In this document: positions 1 through 5,570 of the stretch, piece after piece | How positions within the stretch are numbered: the first letter of the stretch is position 1 | How the letters are laid out: each line of letters begins with the position of its first letter | Virus record (IMG/VR): IMGVR_UViG_3300025154_000005 | Location: 28,304 to 92,303 of that record | DNA length: 64,000 nt | Source of the DNA: a virus | Direction: 5' to 3' (one strand) | Translations under genes and position numbers: made by a program | Notes under the pieces: model-generated | Told to the model about the DNA's origin: nothing | Database searches by the model: none | Seen by the model: only the letters and a program-made list of their open reading frames with translations

Positions 1-58
1 TTCCTGTCCTGGCTAGATGTACATATATAATAGCGTCTACCAATTCCGCCATCTGATC
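1..58 (-). tRNA. partial tRNA-Leu-like gene, 5' half only
   Basis: Read on the minus strand from 58 downward, the sequence has an acceptor-like 7-mer followed by TGGCGGAATTGGTAGACGC, which is the D-arm of bacterial tRNA-Leu base for base as I remember it. The 3' half lies beyond the window edge. After the D-arm the expected short anticodon arm does not close: the 5' stem candidate ATTAT finds no partner in the roughly 26 bases left. The gene is therefore either decayed or carries an insertion in the anticodon loop. This stretch contains TATGTACAT, also present in the anticodon-loop insertion of the tRNA at 3273-3376. Confidence 0.55.
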
Positions 59-250
59 ATTATTATAAAACAACTAATACAATTACTTCTACTACCATTA
101 CTATACTCTGGTAACTCGAAAGTATATCTATAACTAGTATATATTTCATAGATATTATAGGTCTCTTTCTGTGTATATAGTAGCTACTGATCAACACTCC
201 AAGAGAAATGGCAAATTGTAATTAGTTGTTTATATTGTTTATAAATTAAT

Positions 251-315
251 AAGTGAAATTGGTAGCTTTGGCATCTCAATCCACTGTAAGGAAGTAAAGA
301 CTACCAAAATCACTT
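251..315. repeat. 65-nt inverted repeat (stem-loop)
   Basis: The arm AAGTGAAATTGGTAG (251-265) faces CTACCAAAATCACTT (301-315), giving a 15-position stem with two A-A mismatches and a 35-nt loop. There is no T-tract on either side, so it does not look like an intrinsic terminator. The first arm resembles a tRNA D-arm, so a decayed tRNA is possible. Confidence 0.6.
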
Positions 316-363
316 ATATTATCAAAATAGTTTGTAATAGTTTATAAAAGAAACATCTTACTT

Positions 364-429
364 ATTGAAGACTTTTAAATCTATACCACTTCTGGTTGCA
401 CTATACTCCTATTCCAACTGTGCTTCAAT
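364..429. repeat. nested stem-loop with ACTCCT loop motif
   Basis: The outer stem is ATTGAAG (364-370) with CTTCAAT (423-429). An inner GTTG (395-398) pairs with CAAC (415-418) and exposes ACTCCT (405-410) in the loop. The same hexamer or its ACTCCA variant is exposed in loops at 2854, 3131 and 3884. Confidence 0.45.
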
Positions 430-749
430 GGATTTTTAATGTTGGATTTGCATTGCTGCATTACAAACTTCCAAATATATAATAATCTGACTTGTATATA
501 ATACTACTATTTCTACTCTACTTTACACCAGATAGTATCCTTTAGTTTGGTTTAGATAGTATTATAACTGGTTTGATAATATTTTAATATTTTAAAAAGA
601 TAGTTTTTAAATTATCCCCAGAACTATCAAACTGTGCTAACATACGATTTAGGCATTCAGTGGCAATACATAGGTATTGACTTTTGCATCTTCGATTCCT
701 TGCGGGACTTATGTCCAAGTTCCAAATACATTTCAGATTTTGGATTAGA

Positions 750-822
750 ATAGGCAACCAGAATCGAACTGGTACGAATGTTATTTTTAACATCCACAGG
801 AAACCGTCCCTGTTATACCTAT
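750..822 (-). tRNA. tRNA, anticodon uncertain
   Basis: On the minus strand the gene folds as a 73-nt cloverleaf. The acceptor stem is ATAGGTA with TGCCTAT (7 bp, one G-T), the D-stem is ACAG/CTGT, and the T-arm is ACCAG-TTCGATT-CTGGT. The anticodon arm is irregular: GATGT with ACATT leaves an 8-nt loop, while ATGTT with AACAT leaves a 6-nt loop. Neither places a U33 before a clear anticodon, so I do not assign an amino acid. CCA is not encoded. It may be a diverged phage tRNA. Confidence 0.65.
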
Positions 823-838
823 TAGTGGTTATTTATAT

Positions 839-1144
839 TTAATCTAATAATTGAACAAGTAATATAAATCCAAATACTATTATTGCGAATATTAAGATTA
901 TTAATATTCCATTATGTACTATTACATAATTACCTTTATCAATATTTGTTACCTTGTATTCAACTGTGTTATCTTCATTGAAAACATATAATTTGTCTTC
1001 ATCAATAGAGATAGCTACAGTATCTTTTGGTAACTGTTGTAAATATACAGTAGTTTTCTTTTCAGGATCCTTTATCTCTTCAATGTTGTTTGTACAACTT
1101 GCAAATATTACAAGTGTAATCAAAAATAAGAATAATTTTTTCAT
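839..1144 (-). CDS. small lipoprotein with C-terminal membrane helix
   Basis: This 101-residue protein begins MKKLFLFLITLVIFASC, a lipoprotein signal peptide ending in a lipobox with Cys17 as the expected lipidated residue. The middle is soluble and rich in Asp and Glu. The last 25 residues are a strongly hydrophobic segment that would span the inner membrane. A lipid anchor plus a C-terminal helix is unusual in so small a protein and suits an envelope role such as superinfection exclusion; that role is inference. No family is recognised. The gene lies just downstream (minus sense) of the 1176-1285 inverted repeat. Confidence 0.7.
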   Translation of the reverse strand: MKKLFLFLITLVIFASCTNNIEEIKDPEKKTTVYLQQLPKDTVAISIDEDKLYVFNEDNTVEYKVTNIDKGNYVIVHNGILIILIFAIIVFGFILLVQLLD

Positions 1145-1175
1145 TGTTATTTGATTTAGATTAGATTAATAATAA

Positions 1176-1285
1176 AATAAAGGCTCTAATGATTCCTTTT
1201 TTGTTTACTCATATACTATGTAGTATAATATGTTTTAGTGTCTGGATGTTCTCATCACTATGTTATTACTTTAAGAGCCTTTATT
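1176..1285. repeat. 110-nt inverted repeat between minus-strand genes
   Basis: AATAAAGGCTCT (1176-1187) pairs perfectly with AGAGCCTTTATT (1274-1285). A smaller hairpin, ATACTATGTAGTAT, lies inside. The element fills most of the 248-nt gap between the genes ending at 1393 and starting at 1144. It is one of the recurring intercistronic structures of the left arm. Confidence 0.6.
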
Positions 1286-1392
1286 ACGTAATTATGGCAC
1301 TTCTGCTTTTACTTATTACGTACATTTAAACGTATATATTTACCTATACTGTAAGTTTCGTGTTTAAGTATAATTACGATTAGTATTTTAAT

Positions 1393-1575
1393 TCAATTCA
1401 GTTCAACTATTACTACTTTCTTTTTCATAATAATTTTAGAGTTTGCTTTATTACAAGCATCAACAAAGTATTTTTCTACCATGTCAAGAGTGTCATTAAC
1501 TATACTTTTCCTATAGTCAAACTTAATAGTTTTATCATGGTCTTTTATTATCACATCTTTGGTTATTATACACAT
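1393..1575 (-). CDS. hypothetical protein, 60 aa
   Basis: This short, Lys/Asp-rich soluble protein has no recognised family. Its start overlaps the end of the small membrane protein at 1566-1751 by 10 bases, which suggests translational coupling and supports it being real. It is the last of a three-gene cluster running 1889 to 1393. Confidence 0.5.
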   Translation of the reverse strand: MCIITKDVIIKDHDKTIKFDYRKSIVNDTLDMVEKYFVDACNKANSKIIMKKKVVIVELN

Positions 1576-1751
1576 ATTTTTACAATTAATCGGATTAGTA
1601 TGTATATTAATCCTAAATCAATAGTGATTAATAATGAGGATTCCATTAAATAATACCACGTGAATGTATAACCGTGTTTTATATATTTAATGATTAATGA
1701 TGTAAAGATTACAATAACCATCAATAAAAAGAACGCAATAAAATGTAACAT
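1566..1751 (-). CDS. small membrane protein, two predicted helices
   Basis: This 61-residue protein has two hydrophobic stretches (about residues 3-22 and 36-58) separated by a short polar Lys/His/Tyr loop. It starts 3 bases after the 44-residue Cys-rich gene (1755-1889) and overlaps the next gene by 10 bases, so the three look like one transcript. The function is unknown; small two-helix phage proteins of this kind can act as host membrane modulators. Confidence 0.55.
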   Translation of the reverse strand: MLHFIAFFLLMVIVIFTSLIIKYIKHGYTFTWYYLMESSLLITIDLGLIYILIRLIVKICV

Positions 1752-1754
1752 AAT

Positions 1755-1889
1755 TTAATTATTAGGGTTATTACTAAGAAACTCTGGATTCTTAATACAC
1801 TTAGTTAAACTGCAACCAGAACAGTTATTAATATCTTTACAAAAGGATAAAACTATTCTATCCAATTGATGCTTTAAAAATTTTCTCAT
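1755..1889 (-). CDS. short Cys-rich protein, 44 aa
   Basis: A complete ATG-to-TAA frame on the minus strand encodes 44 residues beginning MRKFLKHQLDRIVLSFCKD. Four cysteines sit in the pattern C-x5-C-x2-C-x5-C, which could bind a metal such as zinc. The stop lies 3 bases before the next gene's start. It is small enough that chance cannot be excluded, but the tight packing and Cys spacing favour a real gene. Confidence 0.45.
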   Translation of the reverse strand: MRKFLKHQLDRIVLSFCKDINNCSGCSLTKCIKNPEFLSNNPNN

Positions 1890-1958
1890 TAATTATTAAT
1901 TTGTTATATGTAGTGCTTAAAAATAATTGTCAAATTGATTGATTATGTTATTTTTTTT

Positions 1959-1990
1959 ACGTAACTTTGCGTATACTTAAGTTACTACGT
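1959..1990. repeat. stem-loop in the 1890-2048 gap
   Basis: ACGTAACTT (1959-1967) faces AAGTTACTACGT (1979-1990), a 9-bp stem with one bulged base. It is preceded on the plus strand by eight T residues, which is the wrong side for a minus-strand terminator. It continues the one-structure-per-gap pattern of the left arm. Confidence 0.45.
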
Positions 1991-2048
1991 AGCCACTGTC
2001 ATACATAGAGGAGGTTGTTTTTCTTTTGGTTACTTTTCTTAAACTAAA

Positions 2049-2243
2049 TTATTCATCAAAACTATATTCTCTTATAATTACAATTTTAGATTCCGTTTTT
2101 GTATCTATTTCATAACAATTATTTGTATCCCAAACATAACTACATGTTTTGGCTAATTTGATAGCTTTGTCTTTAGTTTCAGCATATACTATTGCTGCCC
2201 CTAAATCATAATTTGTGCTATATGCAAATATAAATGCTCTCAT
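2049..2243 (-). CDS. hypothetical protein, 64 aa
   Basis: This soluble protein (MRAFIFAYSTNYDLGAA...) has an alternating strand-helix-strand feel: a beta-like start, a Lys-rich helix (about residues 22-34) and a beta-like end. No family is recognised. It is followed by a perfect 11-bp inverted repeat at 2274-2315 on its upstream side. Confidence 0.5.
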   Translation of the reverse strand: MRAFIFAYSTNYDLGAAIVYAETKDKAIKLAKTCSYVWDTNNCYEIDTKTESKIVIIREYSFDE

Positions 2244-2273
2244 ATATTTATTTATTAAGTTTAAATTAATTGT

Positions 2274-2315
2274 AAAGGACTCAGTTGAATAGATTCTTTA
2301 TCATCTGAGTCCTTT
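2274..2315. terminator. perfect 11-bp hairpin, terminator-like
   Basis: AAAGGACTCAG (2274-2284) pairs perfectly with CTGAGTCCTTT (2305-2315) over a 20-nt loop. T runs at the 3' side on the plus strand and the matching short T run on the minus strand make it a plausible terminator in either direction. On the minus strand it lies between the gene starting at 2602 and the gene starting at 2243. Confidence 0.55.
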
Positions 2316-2323
2316 TAGCATCT

Positions 2324-2602
2324 TTATTTGGTAGGTGCTTTACCTTTTTCAATCATCTTATCTAATCCTTTATTGATTAAATCTTCAGGAGATTCATCAA
2401 GTTTTGGATCAATATCTTCATCACTACCTTTTTCAAGTTCATTGCTTTTTTCTGATATCTTTTGCATAGCAGTAGTCATAGAATTTATTGCAATGGTTCT
2501 AATTTCATCCAATGTAAAAGATTCTTTACCTGTCTTTTTTAAATCTATCATTAATTGACTAATCAATGCAAGATTTGCTAAAGAAAACATTATTTCCATC
2601 AT
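2324..2602 (-). CDS. hypothetical acidic protein, 92 aa
   Basis: The N-terminal half looks like two amphipathic helices and the C-terminal half is strongly charged (Glu/Asp/Lys-rich, about residues 50-92). There are two possible starts (Met1 or Met2, three bases apart). No family is recognised. It sits 18 bases downstream of the small gene at 2621-2776. Confidence 0.5.
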   Translation of the reverse strand: MMEIMFSLANLALISQLMIDLKKTGKESFTLDEIRTIAINSMTTAMQKISEKSNELEKGSDEDIDPKLDESPEDLINKGLDKMIEKGKAPTK

Positions 2603-2620
2603 AATTTTAAGAGTTAATTG

Positions 2621-2776
2621 TTAATTAATATAGTTCAATTCTTCATTGGTTTGAACTGTGACCATTTTTAATAATTCAGTATATTTTAGATGATTATCTA
2701 ATTGAAGGTTTGCTTCAACATAATCAAATAATTGTATTTGTTTAAGTGATCTACAGATTCTAATAAATGTTTTCAT
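2621..2776 (-). CDS. hypothetical helical protein, 51 aa
   Basis: A complete minus-strand frame of 51 residues (MKTFIRICRSLKQIQLFDYV...) ends shortly before the 92-residue gene. The sequence is mostly helix-forming and has no recognised family. Tight spacing to the next gene supports it. Confidence 0.45.
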   Translation of the reverse strand: MKTFIRICRSLKQIQLFDYVEANLQLDNHLKYTELLKMVTVQTNEELNYIN

Positions 2777-3180
2777 GTTGGTATAGTTTAGTTAATATCT
2801 CTCAACGTATTAATAGTTGAGTCGCACAATTAGTTTAATAATAAGATACGAACACTCCTATCAGGTGCATCAGCTTCATTATTAAACTATACGATAGCAT
2901 ATTTCTATACTAAAGGCTAACATATCTAATACAATTATCTCTAGTTAGATCAAGTGTTAGCTGCCAATACAATCATCTCAATGCTTTGATATGCATGTAC
3001 AAGACATTGTATTATATTATCACTATATCAATCAGCGCATCTCTGATTAATTGATTTAAGTGTAATTATTAATAGTCCAATCTACTCTATTGAGATATAT
3101 TTCGACTGGACTATGTTATAGTATCATTATACTCCTATAATGATAATTATATTGTATTAATGCTATATTATTACAAATTT
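2777..3180. ncRNA. tandem array of six stem-loops, no gene
   Basis: About 400 nt without a usable reading frame hold back-to-back inverted repeats: 2831-2889 (12 bp, AGTTTAATAAT with ATTATTAAACT), 2915-2965, 2966-3013 (AATACAAT/ATTGTATT), 3028-3054 (AATCAG/CTGATT), 3072-3114 (ATAGTCCA/TGGACTAT) and 3123-3144 (8-bp stem, 6-nt loop ACTCCT). None has a proper U-tract. The array lies immediately ahead, in plus coordinates, of a further 11-bp inverted repeat and a tRNA. I read it as structured RNA; typing it as ncRNA is inference from folding alone. Confidence 0.5.
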
Positions 3181-3269
3181 AAAGGGATTAGAGTACTCTT
3201 AAAAACATGAAATTACTAATATTAATTAACCCTAATTAACTAAAAACCTATTTTATCCCTAATCCCTTT
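3181..3269. repeat. 89-nt inverted repeat next to a tRNA
   Basis: AAAGGGATTAG (3181-3191) pairs perfectly with CTAATCCCTTT (3259-3269). It starts 3 bases beyond the 3' end of the minus-strand tRNA at 3273, so it would be transcribed right after the tRNA. It could serve in 3' processing or termination of that transcript. Confidence 0.55.
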
Positions 3270-3272
3270 TGA

Positions 3273-3376
3273 ATGTCTAGTTGGGCTCGAACCAACGACC
3301 TAATTCCGAACTTAGGATTTAGTATGTACATACTTATTCCGTCAAAAAATTTGCTCTACCTCTGAGCTATAGACAT
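3273..3376 (-). tRNA. tRNA with about 33 extra nt in the anticodon loop
   Basis: On the minus strand the cloverleaf elements are clear: acceptor ATGTCTA/TAGACAT (7 bp perfect), TA at 8-9, D-arm GCTC-AGAGGTA-GAGC, variable AGGTC, and T-arm GTTGG-TTCGAGC-CCAAC. The anticodon stem is best taken as AATTT with GAATT (4 pairs plus a T-G), which leaves a loop of 40 nt instead of 7. The surplus contains the palindrome AGTATGTACATACT. No position for a 7-nt mature loop gives a conventional base 37, so I assign no anticodon. No fold as a long-variable-arm tRNA gave a good anticodon stem. CCA is not encoded. Confidence 0.6.
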
Positions 3377-3385
3377 TACCATAAA

Positions 3386-3480
3386 ATAACCTGACACTAT
3401 TTCAACTTCACTAACTAACAATGGTGTGTTTAATTAAAAATGAGTAACTTCGAGATGTATTCAACACTAGTGTCAGGTAT
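3386..3480. repeat. 95-nt inverted repeat between tRNA and lipoprotein gene
   Basis: ACCTGACACTA (3389-3399) pairs perfectly with TAGTGTCAGGT (3468-3477 region), and the stem extends by AATA/TATT with one bulge. It abuts the stop codon of the lipoprotein gene at 3480 and fills the whole gap to the tRNA. Confidence 0.6.
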
Positions 3481-3776
3481 TATTTTATTGTATCTCCAAT
3501 TTGTCTTGAAGCTCCTATATTATTAGCAAATGTACTCATATTACCATATGTAGCAATTATATTATTACTATCTTTTATAGTAATATTATAAAGTCCCATA
3601 TTTTTTTCCTTCCCTATCAATATAACAGGTGAAGTTAATGAATTAATATGAGCTACAGTATAATGTGTATAATCACTGTAATATACACCATTAACTGTTC
3701 TACGATTAATGTCTTCTTGAGATGGATCACAAGATATGGCTGTTATTAATATTATTAGCGTTAATAATTTTTTCAT
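3480..3776 (-). CDS. small lipoprotein, 98 aa
   Basis: The protein starts MKKLLTLIILITAISC, a lipoprotein signal peptide with Cys16 as the likely lipidation site, followed by Asp. The mature part (about 82 residues) is polar and beta-rich, with no membrane helix. No family is recognised. It is the second lipoprotein of this arm. An envelope role such as blocking adsorption of other phages is possible but inferred. Confidence 0.65.
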   Translation of the reverse strand: MKKLLTLIILITAISCDPSQEDINRRTVNGVYYSDYTHYTVAHINSLTSPVILIGKEKNMGLYNITIKDSNNIIATYGNMSTFANNIGASRQIGDTIK

Positions 3777-3857
3777 AAGTTTATATTTTAATTTACTATA
3801 TAAATGTAATGGTAGTGGCTAAGCTCTTAACCGACTTTCACGGATACCATTAGGTTA

Positions 3858-3939
3858 AACATCAACAGTATCAAATTACAGACACTCCAATCGTGTTATC
3901 TGTAACAATTATTGAATACCAGGGTGATACTGTTGATGT
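3858..3939. repeat. 15-bp perfect inverted repeat with inner hairpin
   Basis: ACATCAACAGTATCA (3859-3873) pairs perfectly with TGATACTGTTGATGT (3925-3939). Inside, TTACAGA (3876-3882) pairs with TCTGTAA (3899-3905) and exposes ACTCCA. It fills the gap between the genes at 3480-3776 and 3951-4241. It is the strongest structure in the left arm and has no T-tract. Confidence 0.65.
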
Positions 3940-3950
3940 AATGTTTAATA

Positions 3951-4241
3951 TTATTTCTTAATTTTTAATTGATCTACAGAGATATTGAATTTATCTGCTA
4001 TTTCTTCAAGGGTTAGTTCAATTGAAGATTGAGGTTCTTGAGCGTATTTAAAAAAACCCCCAGACCCCGCCCCCGGAATATTTTCAATATCTTTTGATGT
4101 TTTGATATTTGAAGAATAAGTAAAGTAAGGGTAGTAGAATTTAGGATTATGCGCCCAAACAACTCTTAATTGTCCAGGATTAGTTTTAGTAATAGGGTAA
4201 TCAGATACCATCATTACTTTTGGAAATGTTAATGTTGACAT
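3951..4241 (-). CDS. hypothetical protein, 96 aa
   Basis: The N-terminal 60 residues are beta-like and rich in Tyr/Phe/Pro. A Gly-rich linker (about residues 54-63) then leads to a C-terminal helical segment, TLEEIADKFNISVDQLK, which resembles one helix-turn-helix unit. A C-rich patch in the plus strand (4044-4075) codes the Gly/Pro linker. No family is recognised. Confidence 0.5.
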   Translation of the reverse strand: MSTLTFPKVMMVSDYPITKTNPGQLRVVWAHNPKFYYPYFTYSSNIKTSKDIENIPGAGSGGFFKYAQEPQSSIELTLEEIADKFNISVDQLKIKK

Positions 4242-4252
4242 AATATTAGTTA

Positions 4253-4462
4253 TTAAAGGTTTGATTCATTATTTAACATATATTTAAATCCTATATATAA
4301 CGCTATTATTATTAAAAAGAAATATATAGTTGGAAATAATAGTATTGCTACATAAGGATGATTAAACCATTTATTCTTATTCATATGAATGAGTGGTTTA
4401 TAAGAAATTATCATTAATAATATGTAAATGACAATTAATAAAAATACAATTAGTGGTGTCAT
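4253..4462 (-). CDS. small membrane protein, two predicted helices
   Basis: The 69 residues contain two hydrophobic segments (about 3-21 and 38-61) joined by a basic loop (HMNKNKW). Positive residues in the loop suggest both ends face the periplasm. It lies 11 bases upstream, in minus sense, of the 96-residue gene, so they are probably co-transcribed. The function is unknown. Confidence 0.55.
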   Translation of the reverse strand: MTPLIVFLLIVIYILLMIISYKPLIHMNKNKWFNHPYVAILLFPTIYFFLIIIALYIGFKYMLNNESNL

Positions 4463-4528
4463 ATAATTATGTTTTAGTTATAATATAAATTCGGGGTAAA
4501 TTCAATAATGTTTATGAGCAAGGTTATT

Positions 4529-4562
4529 GTGTGGTGTTGGGTAATGTCACCAACTATCACAC
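4529..4562. repeat. compact hairpin
   Basis: GTGTG plus GTTGG (4529-4540) pair with CCAAC plus CACAC (4550-4562), separated by a 2-nt internal loop and closed by a 9-nt loop. It lies in the 271-nt gap between the genes at 4253-4462 and 4735-5034. Confidence 0.5.
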
Positions 4563-4613
4563 TCTAAAACTACTATATCTATTGATACTTAGCCAACTTC
4601 AATGTAGATTGAT

Positions 4614-4686
4614 AACATTCTAACCCTAAACTTCGTAATATCCTCTTAACTACTGCTAAGATTGTTTCTGTATAGAGTTAGGATGT
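4614..4686. repeat. 73-nt imperfect inverted repeat
   Basis: AACATTCTAACCCT (4614-4627) faces AGAGTTAGGATGTT (4673-4686) with one mismatch and one G-T. It is the second structure in this gap, just beyond the stop of the gene at 4735. Confidence 0.5.
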
Positions 4687-4734
4687 TTAATATGGTGAAT
4701 TGTGTGCCATAATTATTGACTCAAAAAAGAGAGA

Positions 4735-5034
4735 CTATGCTCTCTTTGCTACTAGATACTTCAAAGTACCAGTAACTTCTTCACCTGATTCTTTATCAGT
4801 CCAGGTACGCACACGAGCTACTATCTCAAATTGTTCTAGGTCTAGCTTACCTTGCTTGTTCAGCTTTTTGGTAGCATCGCCTTTAACAAATCTGAAGTAA
4901 CTAACAGCATTCTCTGAAGTACCCCAATCATCCTTAACAGATGCTGAATCTTGGAACTTAAGTAGAGTATTAGTATCGCCGTTATTATCTGTGCATAACG
5001 TAGCTTTAACGCAAGAAACTGTAATTTCTGACAT
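4735..5034 (-). CDS. hypothetical protein, 99 aa, first gene of the left arm
   Basis: I place the start at the internal Met (MSEITVSCVKATLCTD...) because the 16 residues of the longer frame cover the GTAC-rich leader and look non-coding. The product is beta-rich, with a Lys-rich middle and a C-terminal region ending in a Lys/Arg tail. No family is recognised. Its base composition is less AT-biased than its neighbours. It is the gene next to the minus-strand promoter at 5127-5157 and so is probably the first expressed of this arm. Confidence 0.6.
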   Translation of the reverse strand: MSEITVSCVKATLCTDNNGDTNTLLKFQDSASVKDDWGTSENAVSYFRFVKGDATKKLNKQGKLDLEQFEIVARVRTWTDKESGEEVTGTLKYLVAKRA

Positions 5035-5052
5035 AGTAGTATAGATTATATG

Positions 5053-5180
5053 GGTACCGCTATTAAATCGGGTACGGTACATCCCCTTTTGGATTTAGTA
5101 CGGGTGGGTGAAAGGTAGGTACCCCACAAAATTATACGCATACAAAACTTTTTCAAAATATAAAAAATTTTATACGGTAC
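5053..5180. promoter_or_regulatory. cluster of GTAC-centred repeats, possible operators
   Basis: The tetramer GTAC occurs six times in about 125 bases (near 5054, 5072, 5077, 5098, 5119 and 5177), mostly as GGTAC or CGGTAC and twice as the palindrome GGTACC. The copies flank the minus-strand promoter on both sides. Such clustering in a divergent control region suggests a repressor or activator binding array; no cognate regulator is evident in the window. Confidence 0.4.
5127..5157 (-). promoter_or_regulatory. Bacteroidetes-type promoter for the left arm
   Basis: On the minus strand TTTG (5157-5154) is followed after 19 nt by TAATTTTG (5134-5127), matching the Bacteroidetes primary sigma consensus of TTTG and TAnnTTTG. 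It points at the gene starting at 5034, leaving a leader of about 90 nt. I found no comparable promoter further left, so it may serve the whole left arm. Confidence 0.6.
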
Positions 5181-5226
5181 TATATAATAAATAAAAGTAG
5201 TTTTCCTAAAAATAATTGTTAAAATA

Positions 5227-5258
5227 TTTGGAAATCAATTTTAACTACATTATATTTG
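5227..5258 (+). promoter_or_regulatory. Bacteroidetes-type promoter for the plus-strand block
   Basis: TTTG (5227-5230), a 20-nt spacer and TATATTTG (5251-5258) match the Bacteroidetes consensus exactly. The first plus-strand gene starts 22 bases later at 5281. Confidence 0.75.
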
Positions 5259-5280
5259 TAGAGAATTAAAATAAGGATAT

Positions 5281-5559
5281 ATGAAACGAAATGGATTAAA
5301 TGAGCAAATGAAAGCAGTGGAATCAGGTACAATTACTTACACTCCACTCACACTGGAGATGTTGGAGGAATTTATAAAAGAACTTTCTGAGACAGCAATA
5401 CCACCTGCACAACCTATGCAAATTCATGCAACTAAGACATTCCTAGAATCACACGATGATGAATTATTCTTAAGTTTATGTAATAACTATAAAATTATAG
5501 GTGGTTCAGAAGCCATTGATTATGCAATAGAAAGATATAATAAATTAACAAATAAATAA
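5281..5559 (+). CDS. hypothetical protein, 92 aa
   Basis: This is the first gene of the plus-strand block, directly behind a strong host-type promoter, so it is likely expressed by host RNA polymerase. The protein is mostly helical and acidic in the middle, with a Pro-rich turn near residue 40. No family is recognised. The next gene follows after 11 bases. Confidence 0.6.
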   Translation: MKRNGLNEQMKAVESGTITYTPLTLEMLEEFIKELSETAIPPAQPMQIHATKTFLESHDDELFLSLCNNYKIIGGSEAIDYAIERYNKLTNK

Positions 5560-5570
5560 AAACTAAAAGT

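Larger units (their letters stand above)
59..749. other. non-coding stretch between tRNA-like genes
   Basis: I find no convincing gene here. The one longer minus-strand frame (584-793) starts inside the tRNA at 750-822, is Cys/Arg-rich and resembles nothing known to me, so I read it as chance. The stretch holds two clear inverted repeats (251-315 and 364-429) and two copies of an ACTCC motif (196-200, 405-410) that recurs in stem-loops further right. It probably belongs to the structured-RNA and tRNA region of the left arm. Confidence 0.5.

Noticed and set aside
472-479. CAAATATA as a minus-strand -7 box
   Set aside because: It matches the reverse of TAnnTTTG but has no matching -33 box at the right distance.
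584-793. Minus-strand frame of 69 codons
   Set aside because: It begins inside the tRNA at 750-822, has an odd Cys/Arg-rich composition and no neighbour in phase; the region looks non-coding.
3273-3376. Reading the 104-nt tRNA as a type II (Leu/Ser/Tyr) tRNA with a long variable arm
   Set aside because: CCTAA/TTAGG could form a variable arm, but then no acceptable anticodon stem is left; the AATTT/GAATT stem with AGGTC as variable region fits better.
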